In this document: in pieces, positions 1 through 6,048 of the stretch
Position numbering within the stretch: the first letter of the stretch is position 1
Layout of the letters: each line of letters starts with the position of its first letter
From: Hamiltosporidium magnivora
Lineage: Eukaryota > Microsporidia > Dubosqiidae
Length of the DNA stretch: 10,261 bases
Direction: 5' to 3'
Assembly (NCBI GenBank): GCA_004325065.1
Contig: PITI01000618.1
Location: 1 to 10,261 of the forward strand
The notes under the pieces: model-generated
The model's input: the letters and a program-made list of their open reading frames with translations, nothing else
The model's database searches: none
Told to the model about the DNA's origin: nothing
Program-made: the position numbers and the translations under genes

Positions 1-6
1 AATAAA
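1..6 (+). terminator. possible poly(A) signal of an upstream gene
   Basis: AATAAA forms the first six bases of the window, followed by AT-rich sequence with no open frame that begins before it. It could be the polyadenylation signal of a plus-strand gene lying to the left. In sequence this AT-rich the hexamer also arises often by chance, so the call is weak. Confidence 0.15.
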
Positions 7-85
7 CTTTGCGATTTGAAATATATATTTTAAAATTTTTTTACCATTTAAATTATTTAAATATTCATTTCTTTATGATTCCCTG

Positions 86-499
86 ATGATTAATGGTTTT
101 GTATTGAAAAAGAAAGGAAAGGAGAGTAAAGCAGCTGAGATATTTCAAATTCTGAAAGAAAAATTACCAAAAAATAAAAAATTTAAAAATTCTGTAAAAA
201 TACAGACTTATGGCATAAAAAGAGATGGGTGGATTCAATGCACTTCTGAAGAAAATTTAAAAATAATTATTTTAGAAATAATAACAATTTCCAATGTTAA
301 AAGAGTAATAATTGATTCAATTTGTACTTTATATCTTGATAATGGACTTTATTTACATTTTAAAGCACTAAATATTGCAGGTGTTGATGTAGTATTGGTT
401 ATATATAAATTCAATAAATGGGCCGATTCGTTTTTGGTTCATACAAATAATAAATGGATTAAAAATAAATCTAAAAAAAGCGAAATTCCAGAATTATAA
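86..499 (+). CDS. unrecognised basic 137-aa protein
   Basis: I do not recognise this protein. The start is the only ATG that opens the frame: the frame stays open back to about base 20 but contains no earlier ATG, and there is no internal Met before the stop. A CCC triplet at 81-83 sits just ahead of the ATG, closer than the usual spacing of the microsporidian CCC motif. The N-terminal third is Lys-rich with a probable helix (about residues 13-27, KAAEIFQILKEKLP). Residues about 58-110 alternate hydrophobic stretches (KIIILEIITI, KRVIIDSICTLYL, VDVVLVIYKF) in the manner of a small alpha/beta domain. The C-terminus is again Lys-rich. There is no signal peptide and no clear membrane segment. 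Two cysteines (about residues 52 and 80) do not form a zinc motif. The gene stands alone, with AATAAA 48 bases after the stop. Continuous reading over 137 codons in about 25% GC DNA makes chance unlikely. Confidence 0.7.
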   Translation: MINGFVLKKKGKESKAAEIFQILKEKLPKNKKFKNSVKIQTYGIKRDGWIQCTSEENLKIIILEIITISNVKRVIIDSICTLYLDNGLYLHFKALNIAGVDVVLVIYKFNKWADSFLVHTNNKWIKNKSKKSEIPEL

Positions 500-729
500 T
501 ATATAAATTAGCACAGATGTATGAAAGTATTGAATTAAATGCTTGGTAATAAAGTAATTTTCTCATAAATTTATATTTTTTTAAATTTTATTTAATTAAA
601 CACATTTTCATTTTTCAAATACATTTCTTTTTTTTGCAACTGTATTTTAGACTTAAAGCTTATCTTCTCGTGAATTCGATGCATGTTAAAGTGTTTTTAA
701 CATCATTAAAAAGGTGATTGTGGTTCTTA
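500..729 (+). other. intergenic stretch with a nested hairpin
   Basis: No gene is visible here. The first 130 bases are plain AT-rich sequence. From about 660 GC rises and an RNA-like fold can be drawn: an 11-bp stem of 679-690 with 696-706 (one bulged C at 682, loop GTGTT), enclosed by a 7-bp outer stem TTCTCGT (665-671) with ACGAGAA (729-735). No known snRNA or snoRNA box sequence was recognised in it. Confidence 0.3.
548..553 (+). terminator. poly(A) signal after the 137-aa gene
   Basis: AATAAA lies 48 bases downstream of the stop codon of the 86-499 gene. This short spacing fits compact microsporidian 3' ends, where the hexamer commonly lies close to or over the stop. Confidence 0.4.
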
Positions 730-1164
730 CGAGAAAAGAGCTTCCCAAATCAGCTTATGTGTCAAATTGGAATTCCAATAATCCACAAATTCACATTTGA
801 AAAGAAAGAAAGATGGTTAAAAAACTACAGAGAAAATATTCTTATTTTCCTTAAATTTTATAGCAGAAAATAGCGGCTCATTTTTTTTTCTCATTACACC
901 AAGAAGAGATCAAGAGTTGAAAAAAGATTAATTCCAATCTAAAGACGTTTATTCGAGAAGAAACAATTGTAACCCTACCTTGTTCTTTCGAATTAATTCA
1001 GTGTCGTAGTCAATACGGCTGCTTTCGTTTTTGTTATTGAAAAACAGTTTCTTTACATGTTCATAATTCTCAATAAATAAAGCTTCATATTATATCGAGC
1101 AGGTTGAAAAGTGCTTACACGTATGAAAGAATGTGTTTTTGTAGTGAACAACGATTCTTTTTTT
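730..1164 (-). pseudogene. probable decayed coding sequence, minus strand
   Basis: One minus-strand frame runs for 145 codons with only five internal stops (two are at 1090-1092 and 949-951), where roughly 11-14 would be expected by chance at this composition. GC is raised (about 37% in 961-1020 by hand count). The best segment, 952-1089, is 46 codons long and reads as a mixed-composition protein (for example YEHVKKLFFNNKNESSRIDY, and later DTELIRKNKVG), not the N/K/I/F-only mix of random AT-rich DNA. The segment before it has a His/Cys pattern (HTCKHFSTC). No family was recognised. It may belong to the same lost gene as the minus-strand island at 1777-1962. The alternative is a chance GC island. 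Confidence 0.35.
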
Positions 1165-1776
1165 TCATTCCAATTTATATTTCCGAAGCTTTTAAAAAAA
1201 CTTCTAATCAGATGTAAAGGAAATAAAATTTAAATATGGAAAACTTTTTAGATTTGTCTTTCCTACCTCAAAAAATGTTAACGAATTTCTCAAACGTCAA
1301 AAAAAAATTAAATATTAAACAGAGATAAACACGATGTTCATGCTTTTTAATTGGTCTTTAATGCTCGCAAGCTATCGAATTTCGAATAGGTTTTTATATT
1401 TAAAACCAAGCCATTTAAAAATAATGGTAATTTTAGGTTATCGTATACACCAATTAGCAATTAAAAATACCAACATACATATTTCATAAATAAAGTCAGA
1501 AATATATTTTTTTCTGTAAAAACTAAAGACAAAAATGTTTTTGTATTTTTTTTTGTCTTAATTTGTATTAAAAAATAATAATATGATGCCTTTAAATCAG
1601 TATTTTAGTAGAATTGAAAATCAAAAAATTTTAAACGACTTTAATTCTATAAAAATAATTTTGGATTTAGAATTCAAAATTTTTTTTCTTAAAAAAAATA
1701 TAACTTAATTTACTTTATATGAATAAAAACCCAAAAAGGTAAATTTTTTTAATAGAGGAACAATATAAAAATATCA
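1165..1776. other. AT-rich stretch without a gene
   Basis: No intact open frame, RNA gene or repeat was found. Poly-T/A runs are frequent. A slightly GC-richer patch at about 1330-1400 gives short open stretches on the minus strand (about 20-27 codons) that cannot be told from chance. It lies between two minus-strand fragments and could be a more eroded part of the same lost gene. Confidence 0.4.
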
Positions 1777-1962
1777 TTTATATAATTTAGTAATGTCTCC
1801 ACGACGACTCACTTCAAACCGTTTAATTGGTTAAAAGAATATAAGACGCCAATAAGAGTTCTCCAATTAAGATATTACACTTTCTACTTGTTCATGAATC
1901 TTACACAACCAAAATGGTGAGTTGAACTGAACGTAAAAGAATTTTATTGTTGTAAAAAATAT
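1777..1962 (-). pseudogene. possible decayed coding fragment, minus strand
   Basis: A single minus-strand frame of 62 codons has only two internal stops (1867-1869 and 1831-1833) and ends at TGA 1774-1776. GC is about 35% in 1801-1860. The reading contains CKIHEQVESVIS, LENSYWRLIFF and, at the end, PIKRFEVSRRGDITKLYK, whose composition is protein-like. The last piece loosely recalls the hydrophobic strand plus R-R-D stretch of DDE-type (ISXO2-like) transposases, but this is a weak impression and not an identification. A plus-strand reading of the same bases is less convincing. Confidence 0.3.
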
Positions 1963-2131
1963 TCAAAATAAAATTTTAAAAATCTTTTCTAGGCTGTTAA
2001 TGGCAAGAAAATCAAATAAATAAATTGTTTTAAATTTTCTTGCGCTTTCAATTTAAAAAAAATTTAGTTCAATTTCTTCAAATATTTCCTAAAATTTTAC
2101 AGTTACATAAAAAATTGTATGATAAGATTGA
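1963..2131. other. AT-rich stretch without a gene
   Basis: Nothing beyond low-complexity AT-rich sequence. A plus-strand frame stays open for 39 codons (2034-2150), but it is made almost entirely of I, F, L, K and Q, as expected by chance at this composition. Confidence 0.4.
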
Positions 2132-2239
2132 TGTTTTTCTTCCATTCTTCTGAAAAATATATTTATATTCTCAATAATAATTGCTCAAAACAAATATTCC
2201 TTGAATAGCGTCGTGGAACTTAATACCGAATTACATTAA
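2132..2239 (+). pseudogene. possible remnant of a secreted-protein N-terminus
   Basis: A 35-codon open frame without an ATG reads as a positively charged hydrophobic leader (ILLKNIFIFSIIIA) followed by a polar stretch (QNKYSLNSVVELNTELH), then TAA. GC rises at 2205-2225. The shape is that of a signal peptide plus mature start. Hydrophobic I/F/L runs are easily made by AT-rich DNA, so this is suggestive only. It is followed by AT-rich sequence with no continuation. Confidence 0.2.
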
Positions 2240-2425
2240 AAGATTTTTAATAAAAATGACAATGAAGTTAAACAAAAAATAAATTAACCAAATTAGCATA
2301 TCGTTAAAAGACACGGTTTTGTCAAACAAATAAAATACTTCACATAATAAATTTCTTAGAGAAAAAAACAGAAATTAATAAAAATTAGTGAAAGCTGAAC
2401 AGACTAAATAGTAAAGCCGATTTGA
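2240..2425. other. AT-rich spacer without a gene
   Basis: No open frame, repeat or RNA signal could be supported in this stretch. Confidence 0.4.
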
Positions 2426-3105
2426 AACTCTGAAAAATTGGAAGTAAATATAAAAGAAGAAGAAAAATCGGTCGAAATAAACAAGTCTAAATTTTTATTG
2501 GGAAATTGCTTAAAAGCAGATAATAATTTTGAAATGAAAGGCTAAAAAAATACACGAGGAACAGACCAGGTAAGAATAAAGAAATTCTTATGAAGAGTTT
2601 AAGAAACTATAGCTTCGATAATAGGCTTTAAAATTATTTTCGGCATTTTTACTTATGAATGTAAAAGAAAGTTTGGTTCTACGAGCTTAATAACAGGTCA
2701 ATATGTATTTTTAGAAATTCTTAAAAGGGCATATATATATTTTCTTGTTTTAACATCTAAGTTGGAATAATAATTGAAAATCATAAAAACTAGAAATCTG
2801 TTATAATTGCCTTGAATATTCTACATCATTTAGTTGAGGTAAAAAGATCATTGGCAGAAGGTATTACTTTTTCTTAAAAGAACTAAAAAAATGTTACGCC
2901 GAAGAAATATGTTCATACTAGTAACCACAATGTCGTTTTTGCAACAGTACCCCTTTTTAAAATTTAGCAATTTCAAAACTTTATACTATTGAAACAGAAT
3001 TTTGCACAAACAAAAATGGCTTCAGCTGCCAAGAACTACTACGAAAAGCTTAGATACAAAATAAAACGACGTATTAACAGATATAATTCATACAATTTAA
3101 CTTAA
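2426..3105 (+). pseudogene. probable decayed gene with frameshifts, plus strand
   Basis: Four successive plus-strand open segments read one after another in shifted frames: 2426-2545 (contains KSKFLLGNCLKADNNFEMKG), 2533-2631 (contains TRNRPGKNKEILMKSLRN), 2603-2770 (contains GFKIIFGIFTYECKRKFGS) and a last frame covering 2761-3105. The last frame has stops at 2791, 2875, 2884 and 2965 but otherwise reads 103 codons after the first, including ALNILHHLVEVKRSLAEGIT and FAQTKMASAAKNYYEKLRYK. GC is 28-37% by hand count on sampled lines. The terminal TAA (3103-3105) overlaps an AATAAA (3104-3109), as at a genuine microsporidian gene end. The size would be about 225 codons. No family was recognised. 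The ATG at 3016 could open a 29-residue very basic peptide, but since the frame continues upstream I read it as the tail of the broken gene. Overlapping segment ends fit small indels. Confidence 0.45.
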
Positions 3106-3109
3106 TAAA
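3104..3109 (+). terminator. poly(A) signal overlapping a stop codon
   Basis: AATAAA shares its first two bases with the TAA stop of the frame ending at 3105 (TAATAAA). Overlap of stop and poly(A) signal is a known habit of compact microsporidian genes. Here it supports a once-functional gene end. Confidence 0.35.
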
Positions 3110-3644
3110 TCATATGAATGTTTCGTTTTATATCACATTTTTATCAATTGATAATTATTCTAGAATAATAATTCATAAACATCGATTTTTTTTATTTTAT
3201 TGTAAATTTAGATAAAATATTATTGTATAAGAATTATCATGACTTTAAAAACGGACAGTGAAACTTATTTTTTCCAATTTTTTTAATTTAATTTCATATG
3301 AATTCATATAAATATTTATCAAACATAAAAATTTTCTGATAGATAAATTACAATCCATACCAGATTTATAGTCAAACTAAAATTAAAAAAATGCAATACT
3401 AATGTATTAAACATTTAATACAGAAACAAAATATATTTTATTATTATATTTCTTTCCCCAAACAGCTCTTCAGAATTTGAATTATAGAATGTGTTATATT
3501 TTACTTCTTGTCATTAAATTTTGTTGCAAAAAAAAATCTAGAAAAGATTATCTATTTCGCCATATAAAGCAGTTAATTTTCTCTAAAAACAAAGCTCTAA
3601 TTTATAATTTACTATTAAATTTACTTAAAGCAGAAAAGTAATTT

Positions 3645-3656
3645 GTGATCGATCAC
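3645..3656. promoter_or_regulatory. perfect 12-bp palindrome upstream of the secreted-protein gene
   Basis: GTGATCGATCAC is fully self-complementary and half G/C in a region of about 20% GC. It could be a binding site for a dimeric regulator. Its distance (281 bases) from the next start codon is long for a compact genome, and no second copy was noticed in the window. Confidence 0.2.
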
Positions 3657-3907
3657 CGACTTATACATTCAAAAATATTTTTTTTGATGATTTCGACAAT
3701 TTTTTATTTGCTATTTTTTCATTGGTTATTTTTCAATTCACAATTAAATTTTTAATATAATCACGAGATTAGATTATATAAATGGTATTATAAATCAAAA
3801 CATATTAATAATAGCTCAAACATACCAATAAAATTTATATTAACTTCAAAATTCTTCCAATAAATCACTTTTCAAAATTATTAAAGGAGATAGATCATTT
3901 CTAAAAA

Positions 3908-3915
3908 TATATAAA
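3908..3915 (+). promoter_or_regulatory. possible TATA box of the secreted-protein gene
   Basis: TATATAAA ends 21 bases before the ATG at 3937, a spacing that fits the very short 5' leaders of microsporidian transcripts. No CCC-type motif lies close to this start. An ATG at 3915-3917 begins a 16-residue frame that overlaps the real start out of frame (to 3965); it would act as an upstream ORF if it lay in the mRNA. Confidence 0.3.
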
Positions 3916-3936
3916 TGTTTCCAGTTTCGGTAAAAT

Positions 3937-4461
3937 ATGCGTTTTTTATTTCTATTTATACTTAGTCATATTTATGGAGAAAACAATCAAATCCCTGCAA
4001 ATAAAATTAAAAAAATGAATACAAAAGAAGCAGCAGACACAGCAGCTAAGCAAGAATGTATGAAAACAGGAGATTCAACATGTAGATCTGATAATGGCGG
4101 AAATCCACTTGCTCTTGATCAATCAGGTGGCGCAAACGCAGCAGAACGACCAACAGTCACAAATGAAACAGGTCAAAAAACCGCGCCCGACAATTCTACA
4201 CAATCCGGAAGCTTTAATCCATTAGAAGCAGCATTTACATTATTTAATGATACTCCCGCAGGAAAAGGTTTAGGATTCGCTTCTGGTATGGCTAATGCGC
4301 TATTTAATAAACCTACTCAGGATGGCAATTTGACTCAAAATAGCACTGTTCAAAACCAAAACCCTGATCAAAGTACCAAGCCACTTACAGAAAGCCAAAA
4401 CCAAGAAGAGAAACCCGATACAACTATGACCAGCGATGAAAATAAAACTACAACAACTTAA
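3937..4461 (+). CDS. secreted Ser/Thr/Asn/Gln-rich low-complexity protein
   Basis: The 174-residue product begins with a short signal peptide (MRFLFLFILSHIYG, likely cleaved before ENNQ), so it should enter the secretory route. The mature chain is hydrophilic, acidic toward the C-terminus, and rich in T, N, Q, S, G and A. It has two cysteines 8 residues apart (Cys41, Cys49), a central less polar segment (about 93-127, FNPLEAAFTLFNDT then AGKGLGFASGMANALF) and a Thr-rich tail (TTMTSDENKTTTT). The Thr/Ser clusters suit O-mannosylation, the glycosylation pathway kept in microsporidia. N-x-S/T sites also occur. No domain was recognised, and it is not clearly a polar tube or known spore wall protein. 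GC is about 47% in 4081-4140, far above the exportin gene (about 23% in one sampled line), which points to different selection, recent acquisition or expansion of a repeat-like region. Host-exposed or spore-coat function is inference from secretion and composition. Confidence 0.75.
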   Translation: MRFLFLFILSHIYGENNQIPANKIKKMNTKEAADTAAKQECMKTGDSTCRSDNGGNPLALDQSGGANAAERPTVTNETGQKTAPDNSTQSGSFNPLEAAFTLFNDTPAGKGLGFASGMANALFNKPTQDGNLTQNSTVQNQNPDQSTKPLTESQNQEEKPDTTMTSDENKTTTT

Positions 4462-4478
4462 AATATAAGATTAAGAAA

Positions 4479-4484
4479 AATAAA
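4479..4484 (+). terminator. poly(A) signal of the secreted-protein gene
   Basis: AATAAA begins 18 bases after the TAA stop at 4459-4461. The close spacing fits a compact 3' end and supports the gene call. Confidence 0.5.
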
Positions 4485-4519
4485 AAAACTGTACAAAAAT
4501 ATTTCTTTATATATTTTTA

Positions 4520-4676
4520 TTATTGTATTAGAATAAATAATCTGTTAACGTAACAATATTCTTTAAAAGAAATTTCTAAAATTTCATCTTCATTATCATT
4601 AGGTCTGTTGAGATCGTTATCAATATTACCATAAATAGAATATAACAGTAATTATCCCAATGAATATTTCAATCAT
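4520..4676 (-). pseudogene. possible broken small secreted-protein gene
   Basis: On the minus strand an ATG at 4676-4674 opens a 16-residue hydrophobic leader (MIEIFIGIITVIFYLW) that hits a stop at 4626-4628. An overlapping minus frame (4651-4523, stop at 4520-4522) is open for 43 codons and carries an acidic, Asn/Asp-rich stretch (GNIDNDLNRPNDNEDEILEI) then a Cys/aromatic segment (FKEYCYVNRLFILIQ). Together the two frames look like a signal peptide and mature part separated by a one-base shift. It would run convergently to the 3937-4461 gene, with 58 bases between stops. A pseudogene, a sequencing error or chance are all possible. Confidence 0.3.
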
Positions 4677-5170
4677 TATCTCGATAGTTAAATTTAGATT
4701 TTTATACTGAGTTAATAAAATTATAAATCATTAAAATTTAGATATTTACAATTGATAATAAATAAACTTTTTTTAATTTACATTTATTCAAATATATTTA
4801 ACTAAATATTTTAAACTCTATTTAATATTTTTAAAATACTAGTTTATATTTTTGTTTGTACTTGGAATTCACTGAAGAATACTTTAAATTCAATTAAGTA
4901 TAATATTTAATATTTTTTATTCTAATTTTTTAATTAATTAATTGCATGTCTCCGGTTTATAATTTCTAATATATATTTCACATATCTTTATTCTAATTTT
5001 TTCCAAATGATTAATTCATATATTTTCTCTAACATTGTCATATCGTATTTTTTTTTTTGATATTATATAAAGCGATCCATATTATTTTTTTTATAAAATA
5101 TATTTTTTAAAAAAATACTTAAATTCCTCAAGTTTTTTAGTTTAATAATATAAATTAAATATTTAAAAAG
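4677..5170. other. extreme AT-rich desert without a gene
   Basis: GC is about 12% in 4801-4860 by hand count. There are long T and A runs (11 T at about 5048-5058) and short self-complementary AT motifs such as TTAATTAATTAA near 4930. Nothing coding or structured beyond this was seen. Confidence 0.5.
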
Positions 5171-5582
5171 TTAGGCGTAAAGATTATCCCTTATGCGTTG
5201 ACCTGGGACGGTATTGTGACAAAATAATATAAGATGTATCTTAAAGGATTACAAATACTCATGAATATAGAGGCATATATACAATCTATAGTACTTAAAT
5301 AAGACAGTCAAAACAATTTCTTTTGATCGACGAAAAGGACTTCAGTCTGGACCAAATACCGAAGAGAGCTGAGAGAGCGTCATTAAGTGATATTGAAATA
5401 CCTGTGATGCATAAACAACCAATATTTCCCTTTAAAATAAGTAGACAACCAAGAAGATGGAGTTAAAACAGAAAGTACAAAATATATTGCCCCATATTTT
5501 GAATGGCGTAACCACTGTAAAGAAACAGACGATAAATATTAACGAAGAGTCGGATTTAGAGGAAGATAATGAAGTGATTTAA
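5171..5582 (+). pseudogene. decayed coding sequence, possibly a retroelement reverse-transcriptase tail
   Basis: GC jumps to about 40% (5161-5220 and 5341-5400, hand counts) from about 12% upstream. Successive plus-strand pieces read as ordinary protein: 5171-5224 (LGVKIIPYALTWDGIVTK, then TAA), 5228-5299 in the same frame (KMYLKGL and NIEAYIQSIVLK), 5301-5369 one base shifted (TISFDRRKGLQSGPN), 5368-5463 shifted again (AERASLSDIEIPVM) and an ATG-started acidic frame at 5457-5582 (ININEESDLEEDNEVI). This is the pattern of one coding region broken by at least one nonsense change and two single-base shifts. The I-P-Y-x-L-T-W-D-G-I-V-T-K and A-Y-I-Q-S-I-V-L-K stretches resemble, from memory, sequence downstream of the reverse transcriptase domain in microsporidian LINE-like elements. 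I have no search to confirm it. The catalytic domain itself is not in the window. Decay is clear; identity is not. Confidence 0.6.
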
Positions 5583-6048
5583 AAAGTGGAAGAAACTATT
5601 TAAAAGAGAGAAAATTCGTTAACCCAAATTTTAATTAAATCATTAATTTAATATTCAATATTACCTTTATTAATCTGATCTAATTATTATCTAACATATC
5701 TATAAATCATTTACAGTAATAAAATAATTGAATAAGAATAAAGAATTAACAATAAAGAATAAAGAGTATAGAAGATTAATAAAAGAATAGAAATTGAACA
5801 ATTAAGAATTAAAAAAATAATTAATAAAAAAATAATTAATAAATGAAAAGATCATTAATAAAATATAATAGAATAAATAAGAATATAAAAGTTTATGAAA
5901 AATTAAATCAAAGAATAAAGAAAAAATAAAAAAGAAAAATTTAAAAAGAAAAATAAAAAGAAATATAAATAAAAAATAAAAAAGTATAAAAAAAATCTAA
6001 TTCAATATTTTAGCATAAAAAGAAACTCCACCCAACAATTGACTTACT
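5583..6048. repeat. A-rich, nearly C-free simple-sequence tract
   Basis: From about 5715 to 5996 the plus strand is built of A, G and T in degenerate AATAAAGAAT-like units, with single C residues only at 5750, 5799, 5853 and 5909, and an 87-base stretch (5910-5996) with none. It lies between the decayed element and the 3' end of the minus-strand exportin gene, so its complement is a T-rich tract downstream of that gene. No clear AATAAA for the exportin mRNA (TTTATT on this strand) was seen between 5700 and 6048. Nothing coding is visible. Confidence 0.6.

Larger units (their letters stand above)
3106..3936. other. AT-rich intergenic region with small palindromes
   Basis: No coding frame was found. 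Two perfect palindromes stand out: a 16-bp AT-rich one at 3154-3169 (ATTATTCTAGAATAAT) and a GC-containing 12-bp one at 3645-3656 (GTGATCGATCAC), the latter 281 bases before the start of the secreted-protein gene. The rest is low-complexity sequence leading into the promoter of the 3937 gene. Confidence 0.45.

Noticed and set aside
1914..2019. Possible intron right after an ATG (GTGAGT at 1917, CTAG ending at 1992), the position usual for introns in microsporidian ribosomal protein genes
   Set aside because: Splicing would give only a nine-residue peptide (MAVNGKKIK) that matches no ribosomal protein I know. No convincing branch site is seen, and the minus-strand reading of this region is more protein-like.
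3016..3105. 29-residue very basic small gene with a TAATAAA end
   Set aside because: The same frame continues upstream of the ATG to 2968 without a stop and to 2794 with few stops, so it is better explained as the tail of a broken longer gene. A real micro-protein is not excluded.
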